64,000 nt of DNA from Purpureocillium takamizusanense (taxonomy: Eukaryota > Ascomycota > Sordariomycetes > Hypocreales > Ophiocordycipitaceae), in the NCBI RefSeq assembly GCF_022605165.1, contig NC_063076.1:2108001-2172000 (forward strand), in the 5' to 3' direction. This document shows positions 24,652 through 34,477 of the stretch, one piece after another. Within the stretch, counting starts at the first letter, position 1; the number at the start of each line of letters is the position of its first letter. Under the pieces are notes generated by a model. The model was given only the letters and a program-made list of their open reading frames with translations. It was not told the DNA's origin and made no database searches. Position numbers and translations under genes: made by a program.

Positions 24652-25965
24652 ATGGCAGGCTTCAACGATGCGCCGCTGATCCAGAACCTGGCCGTGCCCG
24701 CCGTCTGTCTGCTCATTGCCTTCCTGAGCTACTTTTCGCAATACATCTTCCATCACTCGACTCTCGAGCCCGGGCCGCCCTCGAAGAACGAATCCCTCAT
24801 TTTCAATACCCTTCTACTATGCCTCTGGTATTCCTACTTCAAGGCGGTCACGGTTGACCCCGGGCGATACGACTTCACAGACAGGGTGATCGAGGCGGAC
24901 GGCAACTGGTGCAAGAAATGCAATGCTCCCAAGCCCCCCAGGGCACACCACTGTCGCCATTGTGGCCGGTGCATCCCCAAGATGGACCATCATTGCCCGT
25001 GGACCCGAAACTGCGTGTCCATGACAACCTTCCCGCACTTCCTTCGCTTTCTGGTATACGCCAATCTGTCTCTCTGGATGCTCGGATCGCTCCTGTGGCA
25101 GCGTTTCTTTGCTCTTTGGGAGGCTCGCCACATGCCCGCATATCTTGGACCGACCATTGAGGCCCTCATTGGACTCGCCCTAACATCGTTGATATGCTTC
25201 TTCACAAGCCTCGCGCTGGCAATAATGCTCATATCGACTCTCAAATCGTGGATCTTCAATTGCACAATGATTGAGGGGTGGGAACTTGAGCGGCACGAGG
25301 CGGTGCTCGAGCGAGGGGGTCGCGACTGGTGGGATATCACAGGAGCTGACGGCGATACGTTTCGGTTCGAAAGGGTCGAGTTTCCCTATGACATTGGCTT
25401 CTTCTCAAATATGGCTCAAGCCATGGGCACGCCAAACGCTCTACTCTGGTTCTATCCGCTAGCGGGCAACCCCTACGTCAGCAAGGACAGCAAAGGCAGT
25501 GGCTGGAATTGGGAGGAGAACGGTTTCAATCGGGTAGAAGGCATGTGGCCTCCACCCGATCCGGAAAAGCTCCGACGAGCAGCAAGGCCATGGCCCGCGG
25601 CTCGAAGAGACTATGGGGCCGAGATGCGAGACGCGAACTTGAGCTCAGAGGAGCGGAAAAGAGCATTTAGGGAGCGGCAGGAGCAAGACGAAAGACGAAG
25701 AAAGACGCTTCTCGCGGAATTGGAGGAAGTGGATGGTTTTGATGCCATTGGCGATGATGCCGACGACCTCGACGACGTATACGATCAGCACTCACTCGAC
25801 TCCGCCGAATGGGCGAATTCAGACGGTGAGCGACTTCGAGACTTTGGTGTGGATGAGGACGCAGAGAATGCTGCCGATCTCGGCGCGCTTAGCGATGATG
25901 ACGTGCCTTTAGGAGAGTTGTTGCGTCGGAGAAAAGTGTACCATAAAGGCGATGATATTTTGTGA
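24652..25965 (+). CDS. PFA4: Palmitoyltransferase PFA4 (DHHC protein acyltransferase)
   Basis: Single exon, 437 residues. Two N-terminal membrane helices (about 12-32 and 50-66) are followed by the DHHC cysteine-rich domain: CKKCNAPKPPRAHHC, CGRCIPKMDHHC with the catalytic DHHC at 112-115, then PWTRNCVS. Two more helices follow (about 130-150 and 170-192). The C-terminal cytosolic part has the GWNWEENGFNRVEGMWPPPDPEK block diagnostic for the PFA4 branch, then a charged helix and an acidic tail. In yeast Pfa4 S-palmitoylates proteins in the ER, including chitin synthase Chs3, and is needed for its export. The start at 24652 (GTCATGGCAGG) is chosen over upstream in-frame non-ATG sequence. Convergent with myosin-I, 374 bp between stops. 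Confidence 0.95.
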   Translation: MAGFNDAPLIQNLAVPAVCLLIAFLSYFSQYIFHHSTLEPGPPSKNESLIFNTLLLCLWYSYFKAVTVDPGRYDFTDRVIEADGNWCKKCNAPKPPRAHHCRHCGRCIPKMDHHCPWTRNCVSMTTFPHFLRFLVYANLSLWMLGSLLWQRFFALWEARHMPAYLGPTIEALIGLALTSLICFFTSLALAIMLISTLKSWIFNCTMIEGWELERHEAVLERGGRDWWDITGADGDTFRFERVEFPYDIGFFSNMAQAMGTPNALLWFYPLAGNPYVSKDSKGSGWNWEENGFNRVEGMWPPPDPEKLRRAARPWPAARRDYGAEMRDANLSSEERKRAFRERQEQDERRRKTLLAELEEVDGFDAIGDDADDLDDVYDQHSLDSAEWANSDGERLRDFGVDEDAENAADLGALSDDDVPLGELLRRRKVYHKGDDIL

Positions 25966-26339
25966 GTCCTGTTCCGAGACTCATTTCAACTTTGATGTTG
26001 TAGAACAGGCCTTGCTTGAGGCATCAGGAAGACAATCGTAGCCCCATCAGAGACTCTGCTTGTATCAATTTGAGATTCTAAGTGCCGAATAAGAACTGCT
26101 TCTGAAAACGGCCAATGCGAATCGCCACTGTTTCCACTGCCCTCATCGCCAGCGTCGATCCCATATATACCCGTCACATGCACACCGTCCGTTGCCCCCT
26201 AGAGCATGCTGGAATGCCATGAACTGGTCCACGCAAGAAACTGATTCCGTCTAAGCAAGCGTGCCCGGAGCAAGATCTCTGGGCTCTGAACATCTATCGA
26301 CGTTTCGCAAGGTCATGAGGCGTTGAGATCGTGCCGCAT
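25966..26339. other. Convergent intergenic region
   Basis: 374 bp between the stops of PFA4 (+) and myosin-I (-). No gene seen. Confidence 0.5.
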
Positions 26340-29300
26340 CTACCAGTCGTCGTCATCTTTCTCCCTATTCTGCATGGCGTTCTTGCGAGCCAAGAGCGCA
26401 TCTGCCAAGCTGCCCCCTAGGCTGGGCGTGGGCGTGTTGCTACGGCTGCCGTCGGACCCGCTGGCCCCATTGAGGCTCATGCCTGAATCTCGCTGGCCGA
26501 GATCAGCAGGCTTGCGCCCAGCAGCCGGGCGCTTGGCGGGCGGCGCGGGAGGCTTCGCTTTGGCGGCAGGGGGGGCTGGAGGAGCTCGAGGTGCCGGTGC
26601 CGGAGCTGCCTGCTCCTCTACGTACGCCGCCGGCACCCAAGCTTGTCCCTGGGCGTTCTTGGCTAACCACCACCCTGACAACGAGTTAGCTCGAGTTTGG
26701 CGCGACAGTATCATGGCACACGGGCTGAACATACCATTCGTTTCTTTCTGAACTATCTCAATGACGTCACCTGCCTTGATAGACAACTCGTTCTCCCTTT
26801 GACCAGCGAAGTCGTACAAAACCTTTGCCATGATCTTGGGCTTTGCGGGGGGAGCGGCGGGTGGCGGAGGCGGAGGCGCACGCGCTGCGCTACCTCCCCC
26901 ATTGCTTCCTTGGTTCCGGGTGTGGCTCGGAAGCGGTTTGTGTGCTGTCGCCGCGGCCGCTGGGGAGGGTGTTGGCACCGGCGTAGGGACCGGCGCCCTC
27001 GACGCAGCTTGCGATGCAGTTGTTACGGCTGCAGGGGGTTGGGGCACTGCTCGGGCACCGCCTGCGCCTGGTCTCGGCTGCACAGTTCGGCTGCCAGTGA
27101 GTCGAGAAGGCCGCCCGCTAGGGCCGCCGGGCTTGATGAGTTTACCCCGTGTAATAGGCCGAGGCGGCACGGGCTTCGCCCTTGGTGTCGGCCTTGAGAC
27201 TGAGTTGGGTGGCTCTCCCTGATGCGTGTGGACGGCACCACTCTTGTAGAAGTCCGCGCGCTGTTGCGAGTCTTTCATGACCTTGACTTGTTGCATCTTG
27301 CCTGGCTTCTTGGCATATTCAATCACATCCGCAATCTTCAAGTTGAAACCCCCCGGCATGTATCGTTGCATCTGGGTGAGCATCTCGGTCTTGAAGACAC
27401 AGTTCATCAGGGGATCCGGCTCCTGAGCAGACCCAATGCCAAGGGAGAACCAGTCGTCCTGGGAGGTGGAAGCGCCGATGTACTTGATGGCTCCAAGTGG
27501 AACGGCCTTTTCCACCGAGATTTGGGGCTGGCCATTTACCAGGATCTGAGCAATGATGTAGTACTTGCTGTTGGTCACAACGATGATCCGCGGGCTTGGC
27601 TTGCTGGACCGTCCAAACTTGGCCTCGAGAATCTCGCCGCGGCAAGAGAACACGGCCCGCTCGTTAGATCCAATGTTTGCAGCGTTGCGGATGTGAGCGC
27701 CTGGCCCACTGGACGCGTTTATGCCCAAATAGTCTCCGAGAAATCTGCGGGAGCCCAAGAGACTCATTCTTCGCCTTTCCTTGCGGCCCTGCAGCACGCG
27801 ATGGCCCTGGTCACGCAGCTGCAGGAATTCGGCACCGGTCCTCTTCTTCCTCCACATTCGTTGGATGCGAGTGGCTGACTCGGCGCGGTATGCTAGGTAC
27901 GCCCGCCACATCCTCTGGATACGGGTGGCCATGTTGTGCCAGTATCGATCACGCATGTGCTCCAGAGCAAACAGCGTCTCGGGCGCCTTGATGAATGCCT
28001 TGGTGACACCTAGTTGCCATTCCTCCTTGGGAATGCTGGTATCCTTCAAGATTTGCTTTACTGCCTCTTCGTAAGATCCTTGCCATGTGTACTCTCCTGC
28101 GTAAGACGTCGCGGGCGAGAGGAGAAAGAATCGGTCCACAAATTTGTCAAAGGCTTGACGGTAGGCAAAGCCGGCGCGACGTATACGAACGTTCTCTTGA
28201 AGGCCCAAATACTTGATCTGGTGCAGAACGTTGGGGCTGTTGTATTCTGTGGGAGACTTGTTCTCGTTTGGTTTGATGGTTCGAATATAAGAAGGCTGAC
28301 ACTTCATGAGCGTGTCCACCAGGGCATTGGCAGAGGTGCGAATGCGGTCACCGGCCGACGGGGGCTGTTTTCGATTATCCTGATCAACTTGGTGAGGGAA
28401 AAGGGTGTGAATAAATTGGTTCCCGCTCTTGGAGAACAGATTTAGGAGGCCCTTCAGAAGCTGGTCCTTGTTCTTGTCGGTAATGCCGTCGACGGTGTAG
28501 GCCACGTCACCTGCGTAGTGCTTGACAATAAAGTTGCCCTGGCGCGGCGTCAAATGCGCGTGCGACATGCCATTGATGCTCTGCATAAATGTACGGTCGC
28601 AGGCGGCAGGGTCAGCGTGTGCTGTCTTGGTTGCGTCCTTCATGGCCGAGAAGATGCCTGGAGGCCGGACCTGCTCGATTAGGTCACAAACGACTTTGTT
28701 GTCGAAGTACTTTATGGGGGTCCACTGAATCTTCTCTCTGGCATATTCTTCTTGCTCGGTCTTGAGGGTGAGTTGGATAAAGATCTGCTGGAGCTTCTCG
28801 TTGACGTAGTTGATGCATAGCTGCTCGAAGCTATTTTTCTCAAAGATTTCGAATCCGTAAATGTCCAAAATACCAATTGAGTTGGACGTCGCTTGTCTAG
28901 ACTTGAGTGATGTATTGATGCGCTCCACGATCCAGTCGAAAAGATTGCTGTATATGGCCTTGGCCAAGGCATCTCTGGTGGCGGTAGCCTGCGCGGGGTT
29001 GCCAGGAGATTCGATGACCTCGCCGTTGCGCGGAGTCAAAATGCGAATTGTGATGGCGTTTACCACCTGCTCGGGGGTCGCCTCTAAGAGATACGCGACG
29101 AAGTCGACCACGGACTGATCTGCCACTGCGGCGTAGCCGCTCTGGTCCTCTTGAAACTGGATGTTCCCAATCCACAGGACAGCGGCTAGCATACGAAATA
29201 TCTCATCTTGTTCAGCCTGGCTCAACCCAATAATGTTCATGGCGTTCAGAGTGTCTTGAAATTCTGCAAGATCGTCGATGCCGTCGACGTCGAAGCACCT

Positions 29301-30166
29301 GGAGCGGCTTGTGTAGACGTAGGTTTCGGGCTTCTGGATGCCAAACAGCTCTTGGTACTGCCGCGAGGCACCCTTGGTGAACTGATAGAAGATGTGGAAA
29401 TTTCGCTCGTTTGCGATCTGGCCGACAACTCGCGACTTCTCGAGGAGGTAGTTGGTGATGTCCGCGCCGACAGGTTCGCCCCTCGAGTTGAAGTGAATTT
29501 GGAGATATTTGCCGAATCTCGACGAGTTGTTGTTGCGCAGCGTCTTTGCGTTTCCAAAAGATTCCAGCAAGGGGTTTGTGGCCAGCACCATTTCCTTGAT
29601 CTTTTTGATATCGCCCGACTGTTCGCCCGAGACACTTGCTATATACTGCATGATGCGCTTGGCAGCCTCGGTCTTGCCGGCGCCAGACTCGCCCGAAATG
29701 ATGACGCACTGGTTGTCGCTATAGGCTTTCATATTGTAATAGGCGGATTCGGCGATGGCGAAGACGTGGGGGGGCATCTCGAGGCGGTTCTTTCCCTTGT
29801 AACTCTCAAGCACGTGGTCGGTGTAGATGCCCAGGTCGCGGAAGGGGTTGACGGAGACCAGGACGTGCCCGATGTAGGTGTATATTTCGCCGCCCTCGAA
29901 GCGCTTCTTGAGATTGTCGTTGATGGCCTCATTTGAGACTTTGCTCAGCAAGGTCAAGTCGGATACGCCTATTTCTTTCTTCTTGGTGACCTCGAAGGTG
30001 GCCTTCTTGGGTCTCGCGCCGGCGCCTCCGCGTGCACCGGAGGCGTCAGCTTGCGCGCCCTGCGCGCCCTTGTTCTTGGGACGCCTGGATATACCCTGAA
30101 TATTGTAAGCGGGTCTGCAACAACGCGGTAAAGAACGCGAGGGACGTCGGTGATGGCTCGTACCAT
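26340..30166 (-). CDS. MYO1: Class I unconventional myosin
   Basis: Three exons: 30166-30164 (only the ATG), 30095-26735 and 26674-26340, giving 1232 residues. The first intron (GTACGA...ATTCAG, 68 bp) places M directly before [10 protein letters not shown], the conserved N-terminus. The second (GTATGT...TTGTCAG, 60 bp) is a multiple of three, so the frame stays open through it, but removing it restores the SH3 motif ETNGWWLAKN. Motor landmarks are P-loop GESGAGKT at 136-143, [10 protein letters not shown] (switch I), DIYGFEIF (switch II) and YIRTIKPNE. Two IQ motifs ([22 protein letters not shown]) bind calmodulin-like light chains. TH1, a Pro/Ala-rich TH2, one SH3 and the acidic tail REKDDDDW (Arp2/3 activation) follow. 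It drives actin patch assembly, endocytosis and hyphal polarity. Confidence 0.96.
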
Positions 30167-32118
30167 GGTGACGGGTCACCGGGACTCGGGTGAGCAAAGG
30201 CGGGGGGGTAAAGGGCGAGGACAGGGGAGATGGGCAGCGCCAGATGAGTGGGTTTATTCAAGCATCAGCAAGGCTTGAAGGAAGTGATGGGAAAGAAGAT
30301 TGCGAAGCGCGAAGGGGGGGAGGTGATGGCGTTGTGGCTGGTGAGGGCGACAACGACGGCGACGGCGATGGGCGACGGCGCATCGGACTGGAGCAGCCAG
30401 GGGAGGGACGCTGCGGTGCCTGCTGGGGATGACGAAGCCGACAATTTTCCGCGACGCCTCAGCCTTTCTTGCACACGAATCAAGCGGGGCACGACGCTAG
30501 CGCCACGCGTGCAGGTGGTAATTATAGCGGGAGCAGGTCGCAGCCCCAACCGGGCAGGGTTCCATGAGGTGTTGTGTTGGACGGAGACGGCAAACAGACG
30601 TATGTGGCTGCACCTGCGGCGGGCCCTGCCTACTACATTGACGTACTTCATACAGAGGTGCGTATTTCTGCGATGCAGGTCTGGCATCTTGGGGCTCCAG
30701 CAGTGAAGACGCTGATTCAGCAATCGTGCCCTCGGGCATCCGGTCGCCGGATCTGGTTGAGTCTGCGTTCGGTCGCCGTCTAGGGTCATCAGCGGCGACC
30801 TCCTCGCTACAGAACGCCAGCGCTCGCCCAGTTGGGCACCCTCGTTCTCCATGTCAGTCGCGCGCGTCCAAGGACTCGATTGTGGGCAGATGGACGGGCG
30901 GTGGTCTGTCATGTCGGCCTAACGTTAGGTAGTACGTAGTTACTTCGTACTAAGCTACTGAAACTTGGCTCTGGCCGGAGGCTTCTACAGTGGGCCGCAT
31001 GGAACTCCACATGAACCAGGGGGACGCCAAGGACGACTGCTTGAAGCCACTTCAGAGCATTGGTGAAATGTCAATGCAATAGTTATATGGTTATGTCCTG
31101 TCTAGATTCAGCGATTTCGGGTTGGCTATCTATTGCAAAGACGAGGCGGTCTTCCGTATGTGTATTGCCCGCCCGCCCGCCCGGCAGACGAGGTATAATA
31201 TGCCAGGTCATGGAGCGGACATACACACTTGCCGTCGCGTCGAAAAGGCGAATCAACATCGATCCATCATGTTGAAATCATTGAGCGGAGGCATACTCTC
31301 CGAGTGTTTCTGAGCGGCGTCCCAGCGGCTTTCGGTGAGGATATTGGAACGCGGGTGAAGGGAAGTCGGCGACAGCACTCTGACTTGCACACGAGGCTGG
31401 ATGGATATTGATGGTGTTGGTGTGTGAAGGGGAGCGCCACGGCGCATTGATTCAGCGTCGGGTGGTAGGTAATGAAGACAGAGTCCGTGACCGACCGGAG
31501 CGAACGGGACGGGAGGCCGGGCTCTGCACGCCAGTGCGACTGCGGGGACTGCGGGGTAACGCTCACGCTCACCGAAGTGTGGACGGTGCCGGTGCGGTGT
31601 ACACACAAATCCACTCGATGACAACAGGTGCTCGAGGTACCACGCACAGTCTGAGGGAACGCCCGGGCCACCTCCAGGTACGGGATTGGCGATGGCACCT
31701 ATTACCTGCCTACTTGCTGCGCTTGGTCTGATCCGCGTTCCTCGCCTGAGGCAAGGTGAGGTGAAAGGAGAGGTGAGGTATCAAGGTGGGCTGACTTAAT
31801 GGAAGGTTCCAAGGTCGCAGCCCCCACTGTGCGTCTCTGCAACCCGCGGCGCCACGCCAGGTTTCCTACTGTGACAAGCACCCCGCTCAACGTTAGTGGT
31901 TCGATGTGCTGGGCGGCGTCCGTTAGCCCCCAGGCGTGCGATTCCGGGGCCCCCACAATGACGACTGGCGCGGTGCGAGCTCTGCCGTGTAGCACAACGG
32001 CGAAAAATGTAACGCAGAGTACCTCGGCGGTCGCATGACATGACGGCGCCCGCAGACGCGCGCATACAGACGCCGCAGGGCAGCGGGCACAAGCAGCGCC
32101 AGCACGGCGCCCGGCTGT

Positions 32119-32153
<35 letters not shown>

Positions 32154-32470
32154 CGGACAAGATCCATGGGGATGATGCAGGGCACGGCTGCATCGAGCCC
32201 AGTCCAGTCCCCCCGCCAAGTTGGAGGCAATAAAGCATTCCTGCCTCCCACCACCTGCCGCCCGAGCTTCCCCTCCCCCCTCTCCCCTCTCCTCCTGCTT
32301 CTCCTCTGACTTATCGCACTCTATCCTACCACTGCACCTCTGAACCCCCGAGAGCCCGCACTCTGCAGCCTCACCAGTACAGGAGCGCAACGATTCGATC
32401 CTTCCCATCCAAATACTACCTACGAACAGCCATCCATTACTAGCGATACGCGATCGCCCCGCCCGACGCC
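30167..32470. promoter_or_regulatory. Divergent intergenic region, myosin-I and RPEL gene
   Basis: 2.3 kb between the two start codons. No convincing gene; a 215-codon minus-strand frame at 30265-30912 has no recognisable features. Contains a (CTG)n run at 32118-32150 in the RPEL gene's upstream region, a TACGTAGTTAC-type island near 30928-30950, and a C/T-rich stretch at 32255-32310 typical of fungal leaders. Confidence 0.5.
32118..32150 (+). repeat. (CTG)n trinucleotide repeat, about 11 copies
   Basis: Perfect CTG/CAG run about 320 bp upstream of the RPEL-gene ATG. Confidence 0.9.
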
Positions 32471-33158
32471 ATGGCCGAATCCACCGAGCAGCAGCAGGGC
32501 GGCAACCTGGCCCCCGTCGACGAGACGCCTATCTCCCCTGTCCGCCCCGATAACGCCAGAAAGAATTCGCTTGAGAACCATCTGATGCATCGGCCGAACC
32601 GTTCCGAGCTGGTAGAGAGTTAGTCTCCGTGATGCCCGCCCGTGCCCACGCCCACGCCTACGCCTTCGCGCTTGCACCCCCTGTAGCTCCCGTTCGCCTC
32701 ACTTTGCCTCACCATATGCCGCGCTGGAGCGACCTCCCGTCCCATCCCATCCATCGAATGGTCTGCTGACCCTGGGGGCCTCTGGCTCGCCTCAGAGAAT
32801 ATTCTCCCCGAATCCTCGGCCGCGCCCGGGTTGCTCGCCCACCAGAGAGAGGTTAGTATTAGCCTGTTTGGCCTGGCCTATGCGCGCGCTGCTGCAAGTA
32901 GGAACAGCAGGTACCCTTGCTGGGATGGGAGGAGGAGGCGACGTCAACGATTGTCCTGGCACGATGAGCTGACGTCCATACCCTGCTCAGCTCGAAAGAA
33001 GCATGCTTGAGGATAAGCTCAACGACAAGATCTCGCATCGCCCAGACCCTGAAGCCCTTGTAAAGGGTGGAGTGCTGCACGAGGACCCCCGTTCTGCGGA
33101 GCAAAAGTACGAGGAGGCGATTGAGGAGGAATACGCCAAGCGTGAGGGAGGCGCGTAA
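32471..33158 (+). CDS. RPEL-repeat protein (putative G-actin binding)
   Basis: Three exons, 32471-32618, 32796-32851 and 32991-33158, encode 123 residues. Donors are GTTAGT and GTTAGT, acceptors CTCAG and CTCAG; the joins are phase 1 and phase 0. Two RPEL repeats are visible: SLENHLMHRPNRSELVEKNI, split by intron 1 so that the EK codon pair is rebuilt at the junction, and LEDKLNDKISHRPDPEALVK. In animals RPEL motifs of MRTF and Phactr proteins bind monomeric actin; the small fungal family is largely uncharacterised. The C-terminal helix (EQKYEEAIEEEYAKREGG) is highly charged. The exons are small and easy to miss, but conserved spacing of the two motifs supports the model. Confidence 0.85.
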
Positions 33159-34147
33159 TGAGGTGGCCGGGCGCCATTGGACGTGAGATGATGGGGCGGT
33201 GGCGCCGTTGATCGTCGTCCCTCCGAGAAGGTGAGGGCGAAAGGGTTTGTACTGCGCACGTCCTTGGATCCCGCCCACATCGGCCAGGCTCCCATGGGTT
33301 TGGGAATACGTCCTTTGTTTTGGCAGGTCTGACATGCACGCATGCGCGCGAATTGATGCCACACAGACACAGCACCACACTAAACACCAGCGGTAGCTGG
33401 CCCGGTGATGGCAAGCTGGTTCACATGAAGCCTAGGAATTGCCACCTGCGCCGCCGGGTGTCCGATATTCGTCAGATGGATGGCTTACCAGCTACGAAAG
33501 CACGTACTTCGTAATTGGTTTGCCAATGCGATTTAGCGTCGTTCACGCGAGAGCCCAACACCGCCAGTCACGTCACCGCCAGTCACGTCCCGCGCCCAGG
33601 ACCGTTCGCAGCCGGTCCCTGCATTGTCAGGTATCGAGGCATCCTCGGGCAGCGACGTATCGGCACACTCCAGTTCCTGCAGCAGGGGCCCGCGCGCATG
33701 CAGCCACCGATTGACTGGGTCACTCATCGTCAAGGTCGACGCAAGAACGAATGCTAGTTATTATTTTTTTTTTGAAGATGCCCGGACCAGACTTCAATTG
33801 TCAGTCAAATCGCAATCAGCTGCTCGGTGCTCTATCTATTCCCAGTCTTTCATCAACATTCGCGAGAATCAACAAAGGAACGCGTCAAATTTCCCGTGCA
33901 CCGTTTCCCCGATAGCCGTGTTCAAGTAGTACATAACTTACATGAGCCTCACCAAGGAGGCGCACGCTGTGAAATAGAAGCCAGCAACACCCCCGGCCTT
34001 GTGTGTAACAAGCCCACCGTGAGACCCAGAAACAAAGGAAATCAAAAGTTGCCTTTTCCCATTCTAGTGATCATGAACGCCGACAATGCTGCCAACCGAG
34101 AGGAGAGACGGAGGAATATCGCATGTTGCTAGCTGACGGCATGCAGC
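33159..34147. other. Convergent intergenic region
   Basis: About 1 kb between the RPEL stop and the stop of the small Ser-rich gene. A T-run at 33764-33773 and tandem GTCACGTC-like words at 33567-33590. No gene seen. Confidence 0.45.
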
Positions 34148-34477
34148 TCATCTCGTGTAGTAAGCACCGCCGTACCCCGGGCTGGGAGAGTTGGCCACAT
34201 AGCCGGTCTGGTTGTGGTTCATGACGAGAGCGCCGTTGGACGATCCAACTACATTGGAGGTGTAGCCAGCTACAGAATGGGTCAGGCTCACGAAACCGAG
34301 TGGCAGGGGCAAGGGCAGCTTACTAGCAGAGTACACGCGGCGGGTTCCCGAAGACGTGGACTGGCGGGTGGATGGGGCCGATGAAGACGCAGCAGTGCCA
34401 GAAGAGTGGGAGGAGCTGCCAACAGAGTGGCCTCGCGAGGAGGCCTGGTGGATGTGGACCTTGTAAGAGCCGCCCAT
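34148..34477 (-). CDS. Small Ser-rich protein of unknown function
   Basis: Two exons, 34477-34324 and 34269-34148, encode 91 residues. A 54 bp intron (GTAAGC...CTGTAG) keeps the frame open, so an unspliced read gives 109 residues; the donor and the branch-like CCTGACC support splicing. The protein starts MGGSYKVHIHQASSRGHS, has a Ser/Thr-rich middle (SSSHSSGTAASSSAPS) and ends in a Gly/Tyr-rich tail (SPGYGGAYYTR). No signal peptide or membrane helix is seen. I do not recognise the family. A long T-rich/GT-rich leader precedes the ATG (34478-34600), as in expressed genes. Small size makes the call less certain than for other genes. Confidence 0.6.
   Translation of the reverse strand: MGGSYKVHIHQASSRGHSVGSSSHSSGTAASSSAPSTRQSTSSGTRRVYSASKLPLPLPLGFVSLTHSVAGYTSNVVGSSNGALVMNHNQTGYVANSPSPGYGGAYYTR

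Noticed and set aside
29208..29936. 242-codon plus-strand frame opposite the myosin motor
   Set aside because: Antisense shadow; the minus-strand frame carries all myosin motifs.
30265..30912. 215-codon minus-strand open frame in the myosin/RPEL intergenic region
   Set aside because: No recognisable motif and random-looking composition; it starts inside promoter sequence.
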